DNA from: CAYSGL01 sp964520985
GTDB lineage: Bacteria > Pseudomonadota > Alphaproteobacteria > Micavibrionales > Micavibrionaceae
Direction of reading: 5' to 3'
Assembly: GCA_964520985.1 (NCBI GenBank)
Contig: CAZFPB010000008.1
Coordinates: forward strand, 1-45,484
Length of the DNA stretch: 45,484 bases
The translations under genes and the position numbers were made by a program. The notes under the pieces are model-generated. The model was not told the DNA's origin, made no database searches, and worked only from the letters and a program-made list of their open reading frames with translations. Positions 8,543-16,564 of the stretch are shown one piece after another (positions within the stretch are counted from its first letter, which is position 1; every line of letters starts with the position of its first letter).

Positions 8543-8852
8543 CGCGTAGCGCCTCCATTTCGGCGTTGGACGCATAGACAAGCGATTGCGTCTTGCCGAA
8601 CTGTTCCCACGCCGGCATGTCGCCGTTGTCGGTTAGGAACATGAAATTTCCGTTTGCCAATTCCATGAACAGATAGGGAAGAAGCGGGGTGCCGGCCACG
8701 ACACGCAGCCCGGAGCAAACGCGCACGCCGGCGCGCGTAAGATTTAACGACATGCAGCCGTTGGTTTCTATCAAGTCAATTTCGTACAAGATATTTTCCA
8801 GTACGATGGTGGCGGACTGTTTCGGCAACGCCTGAATTTCCACGTTTTGCAT
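8529..8852 (-). CDS. Small baseplate-region protein, DUF6983-like
   Basis: 107 residues. The sequence begins MQNVEIQALPKQSATIVL and contains NLTRAGVRVCSGLRVVAGTPLLPY and a C-terminal WEQFGKTQSLVY, a plan I associate with the DUF6983 phage family located between the Dit-like protein and the hub. Exact role unknown; probably a small hub-associated beta protein. Start ATG 8852 is just after the Dit-like stop; its 3' end overlaps the hub start by 14 bases. Confidence 0.65.
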   Translation of the reverse strand: MQNVEIQALPKQSATIVLENILYEIDLIETNGCMSLNLTRAGVRVCSGLRVVAGTPLLPYLFMELANGNFMFLTDNGDMPAWEQFGKTQSLVYASNAEMEALRDGAT

Positions 8853-8854
8853 GG

Positions 8855-9394
8855 CTACTTCTTCCCGAAAAAAGCGCCGTACAAAGTAGACGCCTTCTTG
8901 GTTTGCCCGGTGGACGCCGGCGTGGGCGCCTTCTGGCCGGTCTTGGTGGTCGAACTGTTCGCGGGTTTCTGCACTTGCGCCGGCGGCAATTGTGCGTACT
9001 GCGCTTTGATGATGATAACTTGCCGAAGCTTTATGCCCATGGCCACCGTGTTGGCCATTTCGCTTTCTTCGTCGTGCGGAATGCGAGTTATCAGCATAGA
9101 AGCGTAGGTGTCGGTTTTCGTCTGCACCGAAACGGTTTCCGCCGCCTTCCACTTCGCCTTTATTTGCTGGTAGGTGTCCGCATAATCTTCCGGCGCCAAA
9201 ATCACGTGCAAGTCAATTTCGGTCGGCAAGAACACGATATGGTCGGACGACACCGCGCCCGATTCCATGGGGTGGTCCATCACCTTCGCGTCTTCGTTCA
9301 CCAGCGCGCGCATGACGTGCGCGCCCTCGAACAGCGGCGCAAGGTCGCCGCCGTCGCTAAAAACCCCCACCACGTCTTGCGGCGTGGCCGTCAT
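8855..9394 (-). CDS. Dit-like baseplate/tail protein
   Basis: 179 residues. An N-terminal beta domain (DVVGVFSDGG, HPMESGAVSSDHIVFLPTEID) is followed by a Lys/Pro/Thr-rich tail (QKPANSSTTKTGQKAP). Proteins of this plan directly after the tape measure are usually annotated as Dit-like, connecting tail tube and hub. The low-complexity tail is predicted disordered. The start ATG overlaps the tape-measure stop by 4 bases. Confidence 0.65.
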   Translation of the reverse strand: MTATPQDVVGVFSDGGDLAPLFEGAHVMRALVNEDAKVMDHPMESGAVSSDHIVFLPTEIDLHVILAPEDYADTYQQIKAKWKAAETVSVQTKTDTYASMLITRIPHDEESEMANTVAMGIKLRQVIIIKAQYAQLPPAQVQKPANSSTTKTGQKAPTPASTGQTKKASTLYGAFFGKK

Positions 9395-11145
9395 TTGTCC
9401 ACCCCGTCGTCAAAATGGTTCAAGGCTTGGGTATACTGCCCCTCTAGGTGCTTGCCCACCGCCCGGCCTATGTCGTCGGCGGACATGCCCGGCGCCGCGT
9501 TGATGGTGATGGGGGCTTTTACTTCCACCTTCTTGTTTACGGTCGTCTGTTTCCGGTTGGCGATGCTGGTAGACGACTGGGACGCCAAGGGCGTGGCGTG
9601 GGCGGTCGCCAGCGACGCCTTGCCGGCGTTCACGGCGGCTAACGTCTTGGCGGGCATGGTCGGCGCGTTGCCGTGTACGGCCTTTTCAGGGGGCGCAGCG
9701 CCCGCCGGCGCGGCGGCGCCAGCGGTGCCGGCCACGACCGCCGTAACCTTGCCAATGTCCTTCGCCCACCCGCCCATGGCGTTGGGAAGGGCCTTCACCA
9801 GCCCCAAGCCGATTTTGGCGGCGGCGCCTATCACGTTGCCCACCAGCTTTAGGATGGTCATTAGAAGGTCCACGACGGGCTGCAAGGCGCCCATGACGAC
9901 GCCGGCGGCGGACGCCACCGCTTGGCCTAGTGCCGTGAACGCTTCGCCTATCGCTTGCACGGTCGGCCCGAAGACGCGCGCCAGCACGGCGCCAATAAGG
10001 CCGAAGATGGAAGCGACAAGGGCGTACCAGTTTTGAACATACGACACGAACCAGTCGAGAATTTCGCCGGCGGCGTGCATGGCGCCGGTGATGGCGTCGG
10101 TTAGACCGGGCCACATTTTCATAAGTTCGCCAATTACGGAGTCGTTGCCCTCCATAAAATTCATAATGTCGTCCACCAGAAGGCCGACCGCGACGCCCAC
10201 CGCTGCGATGGCGCCGCCGATAAGAAGGAACGGCGCCAACCACGCCAGCGTGGCCGCAGCCGCCGAAATGACGGCGGGCAAATACATGGCCGTGATTACG
10301 CCGGCGATGCCGGCAACGAAGCCGATAACCAGCCCTTTGTGCTGCGCCAGATATCGAAACACGTTTTCGAAAATCTTAAGCACCGCCGTAAAGGCGGGCA
10401 GGATGGACGACCCGATAGACGTGTAAAGGCTTCGAAACATTTGTTCCGTGTCGCCTAGTTGGTCGTTGAAGTTCTGCGCTATGTCGGCGTCTTGCTGCGT
10501 CGTCACGCCAAGTTCGCGTTGTCGTCGCACAAGGTCTTCGACGCCGCGCCGCCCTTCCACCAGAAGAAGCATGGTGCCTTCGTCCAAGCCCAGCTTTTCG
10601 CCAATGCCGGCGGCTTGCTGGCGGTCCATGGTTGAAAGCTTGTCCGACAGGTCGCCCAAAATATCCAAGAGCGGGCGAACCTTTTTCGGCCCGTCCGTTA
10701 CGCGAATGTCGAGTTCGTCAAAGAACGGCTTAAGCCGCGACGTGCCTTTGGTCGCAATGTCGGCCATGCCGCGATTGAGATAGTCCAGCACGCCCACAAA
10801 GTTCGACGTGCCGCCACTGGCGCGCTTAGAAGCTTCGTTCCATGCGTCCAACGTTTCGATATTGATGTTCAGACGCGCCGCCGTCTTGCCCAACTGGTCG
10901 TTGTATTCGGCGGTTTCGGCCACGCGGTCGAAGACGCGGCGCGCGCCGGCGGCTGCGATAAAACCGGCGGCGACGCCCTTAAGCGCCGCCATCATGTTTT
11001 CGCCCATCGCCACCGCCGCGCGGTCGCTGTTCTTTAGCGATTTTTCTAGGTCGTCGGTGGACCGCTTGGCGTCTTCGTTGCCCTTCTTCGTCTTGTCCGC
11101 GTTCGATTCGAACAGGATAAAAAAGGTTTCTAAAATGCTGGCCAT
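9391..11145 (-). CDS. Tail tape measure protein
   Basis: 584 residues from ATG 11145, which has an AGGGG ribosome site and lies 4 bases after the frameshifted chaperone stop. It has a helical charged N-terminus (NADKTKKGNEDAKRSTDDLE), Ala-rich helices, several hydrophobic segments between about residues 270 and 460 (for example GFVAGIAGVITAMYLPAVIS), and an Ala/Pro linker before the C-terminus. Tape measures set tail length and are ejected into the envelope; by the usual 1.5 angstrom per residue this one predicts a tail near 85-90 nm. Confidence 0.9.
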   Translation of the reverse strand: MASILETFFILFESNADKTKKGNEDAKRSTDDLEKSLKNSDRAAVAMGENMMAALKGVAAGFIAAAGARRVFDRVAETAEYNDQLGKTAARLNINIETLDAWNEASKRASGGTSNFVGVLDYLNRGMADIATKGTSRLKPFFDELDIRVTDGPKKVRPLLDILGDLSDKLSTMDRQQAAGIGEKLGLDEGTMLLLVEGRRGVEDLVRRQRELGVTTQQDADIAQNFNDQLGDTEQMFRSLYTSIGSSILPAFTAVLKIFENVFRYLAQHKGLVIGFVAGIAGVITAMYLPAVISAAAATLAWLAPFLLIGGAIAAVGVAVGLLVDDIMNFMEGNDSVIGELMKMWPGLTDAITGAMHAAGEILDWFVSYVQNWYALVASIFGLIGAVLARVFGPTVQAIGEAFTALGQAVASAAGVVMGALQPVVDLLMTILKLVGNVIGAAAKIGLGLVKALPNAMGGWAKDIGKVTAVVAGTAGAAAPAGAAPPEKAVHGNAPTMPAKTLAAVNAGKASLATAHATPLASQSSTSIANRKQTTVNKKVEVKAPITINAAPGMSADDIGRAVGKHLEGQYTQALNHFDDGVDK

Positions 11146-11149
11146 TCGG

Positions 11150-11697
11150 CTACCGCCCCTTCGTCTTCGCGGCTTCCACGGCAAGATGCTCGTTAAACAT
11201 CGGAATCACTATGGTTTCCCATAGTATGAAAGCGTCTTCCAACGAATAAACGGTTCTCAGTTCTTGGAGTGTTGCTTTGCCGCTTGCAACAATTGAACCG
11301 ATAAATCCGTCAACGTTGACGTAATCCACGCTTTCAAAGTCTGCCCGAAGTTTGCGAAGGAAGGTAAGGTCTTGCCGGGTCCGAAAAAACTTGTGTTGTA
11401 CTCGAACGAAGCCCATTCCACCTTGGCCAGCGTTTCCCAGTCGGGAATATGACTGTCCACCAGCGCGCGCGTGGTAAGAAGCTGCGTGGTGTCCGGGCCG
11501 GTTTCGACACCGACGAACGCCATAAGCTTCAACATGGTTTCTTCGTTCACGGCATATTCGCCAAGCTTCGGCAAAGCCGACAGCGGATACTTGGCGACAA
11601 TTTCGCGGCCCGCGATGGCGGGCCACTTGCCTAGCTGGTAGGTGTGTTCGACGCCCTTTTGGTCCTTGACGGTGAAGGATTGCGGTTCACGCAGCAT
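11150..11697 (-). CDS. Tail assembly chaperone, -1 frameshift fusion product
   Basis: Predicted 182-residue product made by -1 slippage on T-TTT-TTC at 11389-11383 (after about residue 105), then reading frame -1 from CGG at 11383 to TAG at 11152-11150. The extension carries ATLQELRTVYSLEDAFILWE, which resembles the C-terminal gpT-type extension of tail chaperones in contractile-tailed phages. The -1 frame has no suitable start of its own and ends 4 bases before the tape-measure ATG. Organisation and slippery sequence together make programmed frameshifting very likely; ratio of products cannot be judged from sequence. Confidence 0.82.
11257..11697 (-). CDS. Tail assembly chaperone, short (unshifted) product
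   Basis: 146 residues from ATG 11697 (TGATG with the tube stop; a GTG one codon earlier is possible). It lies between tube and tape measure, the position of lambda gpG-type chaperones that coat the tape measure during tail assembly. The segments LPKLGEYAVNEETMLKLMAFV and ATTQLL-like helices suit a helical chaperone. A heptamer TTTTTTC at 11389-11383 in this frame is an ideal -1 slippery site giving the longer product described separately. Confidence 0.8.
   Translation of the reverse strand: MLREPQSFTVKDQKGVEHTYQLGKWPAIAGREIVAKYPLSALPKLGEYAVNEETMLKLMAFVGVETGPDTTQLLTTRALVDSHIPDWETLAKVEWASFEYNTSFFGPGKTLPSFANFGQTLKAWITSTLTDLSVQLLQAAKQHSKN
11383..11389 (-). other. -1 ribosomal frameshift site (TTTTTTC)
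   Basis: On the minus strand the heptamer T-TTT-TTC reads in frame as the end of AGT, then TTT and TTC. It fits the X-XXY-YYZ rule, so both P- and A-site tRNAs can re-pair one base back. The -1 frame opened by it encodes the conserved chaperone extension. Confidence 0.82.
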
Positions 11698-12140
11698 CAC
11701 GACCCCGTGTCATTCTCGAACATGAACGAATAGGTCTTGGACTTCTGGCGGCCCGAAGACGCCACACCCGTTCCGGGCGGACCTTCCACGATGGCGCCGT
11801 TCGTCGCCTGTTTCTGCGACCCGTCGGGATAGATCATGGTAAGCTGGCACACGTCACCCACCGGGCGCTTGCCGGCGCCGGGGTTGTTGGCCGCGAACAG
11901 AATAGCCAAATTCTGGTCGTCTTCGCTGCCCGGAATGACGCTGATAGTTACCATAGTCGGGCCGGCGATGGTCCAAATCACAAGACCACCGTTCAGGTTC
12001 GACTTGCCGTCCGCGATTTTCTTGTTCGGGAAGTCCAGCGGGTCCGCGTCGTCTGCGAACTCCGACAGGTCGAACCCGTTGGGGAAAGTGCGGCTTGCGA
12101 CAAGATTGCCGCGAAGGCCGTAGCCGGAAACATTCTGCAT
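11697..12140 (-). CDS. Tail tube protein, DUF3277-like
   Basis: 147 residues. MQNVSGYGLRGNLVASRTFP, then FADDADPLDFPNKKIADG and SVIPGSEDDQNLAILF, is the pattern I know from DUF3277 proteins, which follow the sheath gene in phages with DUF3383 sheaths and are considered the tail tube. Small size, beta-rich sequence and location between sheath and chaperone genes agree. Confidence 0.85.
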   Translation of the reverse strand: MQNVSGYGLRGNLVASRTFPNGFDLSEFADDADPLDFPNKKIADGKSNLNGGLVIWTIAGPTMVTISVIPGSEDDQNLAILFAANNPGAGKRPVGDVCQLTMIYPDGSQKQATNGAIVEGPPGTGVASSGRQKSKTYSFMFENDTGS

Positions 12141-12158
12141 TGTGGTAAGCCCCTTCGA

Positions 12159-13670
12159 TTAGACCAAAACGTGCGTGCCGACCATTTTCCGCACCACGTC
12201 GTCCTTGGAATAGACGAGGGTGTAGACCACGACATATTCGGTTCGGTTGGTGGTCGAGTTGGTGCGCGGTTCGATAACCACGTCCAGCCAATAGCCGGCG
12301 TTCTGCACCTGAAACCATGCCTTCGGGCTTCCGGTGATTTCCGCGACCGCCGCAATCTGTTCGGGCGTGAGTTCTTTGCCGACGCTGATAACGCCGTTCC
12401 GCAGCGCCTTTTGGACGGTAGCTTGCAGCCGGGTAAGGCACTGGCTGCGGCCCTGCGAATTGGCCGAAATTTTCGGCAACGCCATCGCCAGATTCATAAG
12501 GCCGGCGGCGGCGTCGTCCTTCAACCACTGTTCGTTGGCGTAAACGTTCATGTCCACCGGATCGGTGGGCAAGCCCATCATAAGGCCGCGCTGGTAGAAG
12601 GCACGATAGGCGCCCGCCGTCTGCGTGACGCCGTAATAGTTGATAAGGCGCGCGTCGTAATAGTCGGCGTCTTCGTCCGTTGCCACCGACGGTTCCAAGT
12701 CGAACTCTTGGAACATGAAATTCTGCGTCGCGTTCAAGCGGTCGTAGTCGGTCGCCGCCGTCAAAATCATGGGCGCCATTTCCGGGTACTGCGACGCCAG
12801 CGGCGCCAACGTAAGTTCCAGCCCGCCCTTGTCCTTAAGCGCGGTGTACCATGCGTCGGCGTCGGCGGCGATAACGCGCACGGTGAACTGGAAGGCGACA
12901 TTCTGCGCCGTGTTCCAGTCGGCAACGTCTTCCACTTCGTCCAGCGTCAACGCCGGCATGAACAGGAACGAACCGAAGTTGTTGGACGACTGCGCCGACT
13001 TGGCCACCGTTTCGTCGGCCAACTGCACCGCGCTACCTTCGCCAAGCGTGGCGCCGCTGGCGCCAATGCCGGCAAGCCAGCCCAAAGCGGCGGCCAGATT
13101 CTGCGAACCTTCCACCACCGCTATGTCGTTGTCGCCCGTCACGCCGCCGGTGAAATTGAACGACTTGCGCGTGGCGTCATAGGACACCGTGGCCGCAGTC
13201 CACATGCTGCCCGACTTGGCGTTGATGGCGGCTTGAATCGCCGTGGCGACGGCGGCCAGCGTATTGGTGGCGGACAGGTCCACCGGGCCGATGGTGTTGG
13301 TCGTGCCGCCCAAGGTAAGCTGCAAGGTGCCGGCGGTGATGGCCTGAAAGGTCGCCACCAGCTTCGACAACTTGTTGCCGAAAATGGTAGGCGCGACGGC
13401 GGTGTTCACCCACCGGGCGAACGAAATGGTCTTCGCCTTCGTGATGCTCTTGGAAACGAACTTGAAATAGAAAACCGCGCGGGCATATTCGGCGCTGGCA
13501 TAGCCGAAATAGTCGCCAACTTCTTCGGGCGAATCCATTTCGACAAAGCTGTTCGGGGGAAGGTAGGTGTTCGACGTGAACAGTCGCCCGATAAGCTGGC
13601 GGCGGGGGAAGCGCGTAGCCCCGGCCACGCCGCTGGTGATATCCACATAACGTTTGAAGCGAATGGCCAT
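12159..13670 (-). CDS. Tail sheath protein, DUF3383-like
   Basis: 503 residues. The start (MAIRFKRYVDITSGV, then RQLIGRLFTSNTYLP and PEEVGDYFGYASAEYARAVF) is characteristic of DUF3383 contractile sheath proteins, with a variable middle (ITAGTLQLTLGG domain) and a conserved C-terminal section with VQNAGYWLDVVIEP. It polymerises around the tube and contracts to drive the spike inwards. Its presence is the main reason for calling this a myovirus. Ribosome site CAGGGG upstream. Confidence 0.9.
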   Translation of the reverse strand: MAIRFKRYVDITSGVAGATRFPRRQLIGRLFTSNTYLPPNSFVEMDSPEEVGDYFGYASAEYARAVFYFKFVSKSITKAKTISFARWVNTAVAPTIFGNKLSKLVATFQAITAGTLQLTLGGTTNTIGPVDLSATNTLAAVATAIQAAINAKSGSMWTAATVSYDATRKSFNFTGGVTGDNDIAVVEGSQNLAAALGWLAGIGASGATLGEGSAVQLADETVAKSAQSSNNFGSFLFMPALTLDEVEDVADWNTAQNVAFQFTVRVIAADADAWYTALKDKGGLELTLAPLASQYPEMAPMILTAATDYDRLNATQNFMFQEFDLEPSVATDEDADYYDARLINYYGVTQTAGAYRAFYQRGLMMGLPTDPVDMNVYANEQWLKDDAAAGLMNLAMALPKISANSQGRSQCLTRLQATVQKALRNGVISVGKELTPEQIAAVAEITGSPKAWFQVQNAGYWLDVVIEPRTNSTTNRTEYVVVYTLVYSKDDVVRKMVGTHVLV

Positions 13671-13732
13671 CGCGGCACCCCTGTTTTAGCCCGGATCGGC
13701 GGAACGTACCCGTTCCCCGGCCCCAAGGCAAT

Positions 13733-14302
13733 CTAAACCCGTTGTATCTTGGCTTCGAAAGCGTCCACCACCGGGACTTCGAACCGGTCCACGTTTTCGT
13801 AGCACAAGTCGAAGTCGAACGACGGGGAGGCTTGGAACTGGTCTTGGTCGTTTTTAATGTGGATTTTCCGCAATTCCGTGACGCGAAGAATGCCCACGCC
13901 ACCGGCCTGTAGCGCCTCGCGTCCGTCGTCACCCTGCAAGATGGAAGACACCCGCATTAACAGGTCGCCCGCCGTGTAGGCCGGCAAAGGTTTGGGCGCC
14001 GGCGGCACCAGAATTTGGGCGTTGGCTTGCATTGTCATAACGCAGTTTTGCCGTTCGGTGCGGACTTCGCGCCCGGTCGGCGGGTCCGTCGCCGGCACGA
14101 CCGGTTCCCATTTGCTTTCGCGTTTTAAAAAACCGTATCGCTGCGTGTGAATGTCCGACAGCAACACCGCCGACCCGGTGGGGGCGCCGGTGATTCGCGG
14201 TTGGTAGGACTGGCGCACGGTTATGTCTTTGAAAAGAGGGAAGCCAACTAGCCCCGCCTTTATCACGTTGCACACCAGCGTATAGAGTTCGTTTTCCGTC
14301 AT
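13733..14302 (-). CDS. Neck/tail terminator protein (gp12-like, LIC_12616 family type)
   Basis: 189 residues from ATG 14302, overlapping the upstream stop as ATGA. The start MTENELYTLVCNVIKAGL and the middle VRQSYQPRITGAPTGSAV with HTQRYGFLKRE resemble LIC_12616-type neck terminators, which cap the tail tube end or join it to the neck. Position between collar-type protein and sheath supports this. A 62-base gap to the sheath gene contains a small GGAACG-TACC-CGTTCC hairpin (about 13705-13725) without a T tract. Confidence 0.65.
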   Translation of the reverse strand: MTENELYTLVCNVIKAGLVGFPLFKDITVRQSYQPRITGAPTGSAVLLSDIHTQRYGFLKRESKWEPVVPATDPPTGREVRTERQNCVMTMQANAQILVPPAPKPLPAYTAGDLLMRVSSILQGDDGREALQAGGVGILRVTELRKIHIKNDQDQFQASPSFDFDLCYENVDRFEVPVVDAFEAKIQRV

Positions 14303-14676
14303 GGCGGCGTCGGCCCTTCGTCTACGCCAACCGAACCCAACCACCCATCTATAAGCGTCCAGTCGGTATTGGATTCGACGCTATATCGGCGCCCGCCAAA
14401 GTCCAGCATGTCGGGCGTTTTGTCCCGCTTCAAGTCCTGCAACGGGGCTTCGGTGTAAAACATTTTGTAGTTGCGTTGCACGTCCAGCCCAAGGGATTCG
14501 AACATGGTCCGCGACACCGCTTGCACGCTCATTTGCACGGGCGCGGGCGCGTAGTATTTCGGCGTGAGAATGCCGGCGCCATCTTCTTCGTTCTTCCAAA
14601 AACGGTGGTGCTGCACCGTTTGAAAACGGATAAGCCGCCGCGCCATGCCCAAAAGATTGCCGCCGGGAATACTCAT
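14299..14676 (-). CDS. Putative phage collar / head-tail joining protein
   Basis: 125 residues from ATG 14676 (ATGA with the upstream stop). MSIPGGNLLGMARRLI, VQMSVQAVSRTMFESLGLDVQRNY and a C-terminal WTLIDGWLG resemble proteins annotated as phage collar in the same gene order (gp10-like, this, terminator, sheath). It should contribute to the connector below the portal. Assigned from pattern and synteny. Confidence 0.65.
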   Translation of the reverse strand: MSIPGGNLLGMARRLIRFQTVQHHRFWKNEEDGAGILTPKYYAPAPVQMSVQAVSRTMFESLGLDVQRNYKMFYTEAPLQDLKRDKTPDMLDFGGRRYSVESNTDWTLIDGWLGSVGVDEGPTPP

Positions 14677-15167
14677 TTCGATTCCACCACGTTCGTAAGC
14701 GTGGCCAGCATATGCCCGGTGTCCACCAGCGGCTTGGAAATTGAAATGGACACGACCTTGCCTTGCTTCTTGCCGGCCAACCGCGCTTCCACCGTCGCCA
14801 CCGCCAGCGGGGGCGACCGCACTTCGGTTATGCGTTTCCGCAAATCGCCGGCGGCTACCAGCCCGATAGTTTCCATTGCTTGGGCCATGTCCATGTTGCC
14901 GGCGATGATGGCGCGGGCGCAGTTTTCGGCCACGCCAGCCCACGCGGGCTTCTTCGCGGCGGCGGTCGAACGCATACCAAGCCGGGGCGGAATGCCGCCT
15001 TCGGGGTAGCCATATTCTTGAATGGCCGCAATGTAGGCGACGGGCTGGCCGGTGGGGTACCGGGCGCTTTCGAACCAGCCGACTTTGCCCACCGCCCGGT
15101 CGGGGTTGGTGATTTCATAGAGGGCTTGCGCGGCGGCCTTGTTCACTTCCCGGCGGACCTTGGCCAT
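14673..15167 (-). CDS. HK97 gp10-like head-tail joining protein
   Basis: 164 residues. The motifs KVGWFESARYPTGQPVAYIA, IQEYGYPEGGIPPRLGMR and C-terminal KPLVDTGHMLATLT are hallmarks of gp10-like head closure/tail completion proteins (also called virion morphogenesis proteins). Typical length. It sits after the DUF4054 connector with the start immediately after its stop and overlaps the next gene by ATGA. Confidence 0.8.
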   Translation of the reverse strand: MAKVRREVNKAAAQALYEITNPDRAVGKVGWFESARYPTGQPVAYIAAIQEYGYPEGGIPPRLGMRSTAAAKKPAWAGVAENCARAIIAGNMDMAQAMETIGLVAAGDLRKRITEVRSPPLAVATVEARLAGKKQGKVVSISISKPLVDTGHMLATLTNVVESK

Positions 15168-15635
15168 CTAGCACCCCCGACGCGGCGGCACGCCTCCAAA
15201 GCCACCGTAGGCCCGGCGGAAGCCATTTCGTTCGGCAACACCACCCACGTAGAAACCGCCGACCGACGCCACTTGCAGAAGCGCGTTTAGCTGTTGGCCC
15301 CACGGCGTCGTGGACAGCCAAGCTTGGAACTGGGATTGATCGGGCGGCGCCTTTATGGACACCGAAACCTTGTCAATCGTGGCCGAAGTTACCACGCCCG
15401 GCGTTTCGCCTTCGTTGATGATTTTGAACAGCGTTCCGATATGCGCGGTTAGCAGATTGAGGGCCAACGCGCGCTTGGCGCCCGACAGCATGTAGCAACA
15501 ATTGTCTTCGGCGCTGATATACGCCGTCGCCATTTCGAACCACCCTTCTAGGGTGATGTTCGGATAGCACGACGTATTTTCGAACGCCTTAAACTGCGCC
15601 CGGAAGGCGGCGGGGTCGAACACAATAAGAGACAC
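15168..15635 (-). CDS. Head-tail connector, DUF4054-like
   Basis: 155 residues. FDPAAFRAQFKAF, WFEMATAYIS, ALALNLLTAHIGTLF, then VSVSIKAPPDQSQFQAWLST and a C-terminal GGFYVGG match DUF4054, the adaptor that binds the portal in many siphoviruses and myoviruses. The Gly/Arg-rich tail after GGFYVGG is a usual feature. Confidence 0.83.
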   Translation of the reverse strand: MSLIVFDPAAFRAQFKAFENTSCYPNITLEGWFEMATAYISAEDNCCYMLSGAKRALALNLLTAHIGTLFKIINEGETPGVVTSATIDKVSVSIKAPPDQSQFQAWLSTTPWGQQLNALLQVASVGGFYVGGVAERNGFRRAYGGFGGVPPRRGC

Positions 15636-15652
15636 GCGCGGCCCCCGGTGGG

Positions 15653-16027
15653 TTACGCCGCGACGGCGCCCACCGTCGGCGGCTTGGTGTAATCGGCGGG
15701 CGTCTTGGGCGCCGACCGGTCCTTGGATTCCATGCCCGACAAGGCCGCGTCCATATCGCTTTCGCCGCGAATGATGGTCAAGAACCCGCGCTTCACGCCC
15801 TTGTTGAAGCTATCGTTCGCCACCAGAAACGACAGTTCGTCCGCCGACACCGGCGTAAGCACGCCCTTGGGCGTTACCAGCGTCTTGGGCGGCAAATTGG
15901 CGCCGCCCATGATGGCGACCGACCGCAGTTCGCGGGGCGGTCGGGCTTCGCCCGGATGGCTCTTGTCGTATTCGACAAAGCGCAGACAGGCGGTGGCGGT
16001 CGAACAGATATAGGCGGCGGCGCGCAT
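15653..16027 (-). CDS. Hypothetical virion-region protein
   Basis: 124 residues, probably beta in the N-terminal two-thirds (SVAIMGGANLPPKTLVTPKG, then SADELSFLVANDSFNKGVKRGFL) with a flexible Pro/Lys tail. Proteins with the pattern VTPRGV followed by FL...P.F..H...GFL are common in Mu-like gene clusters between capsid and connector genes; function unknown. A small head or connector component is likely from position. Confidence 0.7.
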   Translation of the reverse strand: MRAAAYICSTATACLRFVEYDKSHPGEARPPRELRSVAIMGGANLPPKTLVTPKGVLTPVSADELSFLVANDSFNKGVKRGFLTIIRGESDMDAALSGMESKDRSAPKTPADYTKPPTVGAVAA

Positions 16028-16032
16028 GGCGG

Positions 16033-16524
16033 TTAGTCCTTCTTTTCGGCCTTGGCGGCGCGGTCGGCGTCCACCCAGCCCTTTTCGGTTTCGCCCAGCG
16101 TGCCGTACATGGCGCCCTGTTCGGCTTCCGACAGGCCGTTGAAAGTCACCAGAAAGTCCGTGCGGGGCTTGTCGGCCTGTTCGGCTTCATAGGCGGCGAG
16201 GCGCGCGGCAAAGGCCGGGGCGGCTTCGCCCTTGTCCTTCACGGGCTTGCCCTTGGCGTCCACCTTCGTAAAGGCGGGCGCCGGCGCGGCGCCAGTTTCG
16301 GCCACGACCTTGGGGGCGTTGGCGACGGCTTCGGCATTTTCCACGATCATGCCGGCGGCGACGTGCCGGGCGTAGTTCGGGTCGGCTTTCAGCACCTTCA
16401 CGTCGTCTTCCGACAGCGTGTTGACGCCGGGGTTCACGACGACGCGGCCCGAAACGCCGGCGGCCTTGGCTTCGCGCCCGCCGTCATAGGCCACCGCCGA
16501 CTTGCCCTTGGAAAGAATGTTCAT
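16033..16524 (-). CDS. Hypothetical virion-region protein, Ala/Lys-rich
   Basis: 163 residues, acidic and basic residues intermixed with many Ala and Pro; low complexity from about residue 70 to 115. The N-terminus (VNPGVNTLSEDDVKVLKADP) resembles the short domain found in several head-region proteins, and the last third is helical. It follows the capsid gene by 40 bases. Function not recognised. Confidence 0.65.
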   Translation of the reverse strand: MNILSKGKSAVAYDGGREAKAAGVSGRVVVNPGVNTLSEDDVKVLKADPNYARHVAAGMIVENAEAVANAPKVVAETGAAPAPAFTKVDAKGKPVKDKGEAAPAFAARLAAYEAEQADKPRTDFLVTFNGLSEAEQGAMYGTLGETEKGWVDADRAAKAEKKD

Positions 16525-16564
16525 GGTCGAAACCCTCTTGTGTTGCGGACGGTGCCGGCTGCGG

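Noticed and set aside
12171..13736. Long plus-strand open frame (521 codons) over the sheath gene
   Set aside because: Composition (Arg, His, Gly, Val) and full overlap with the DUF3383-like sheath gene indicate a shadow.
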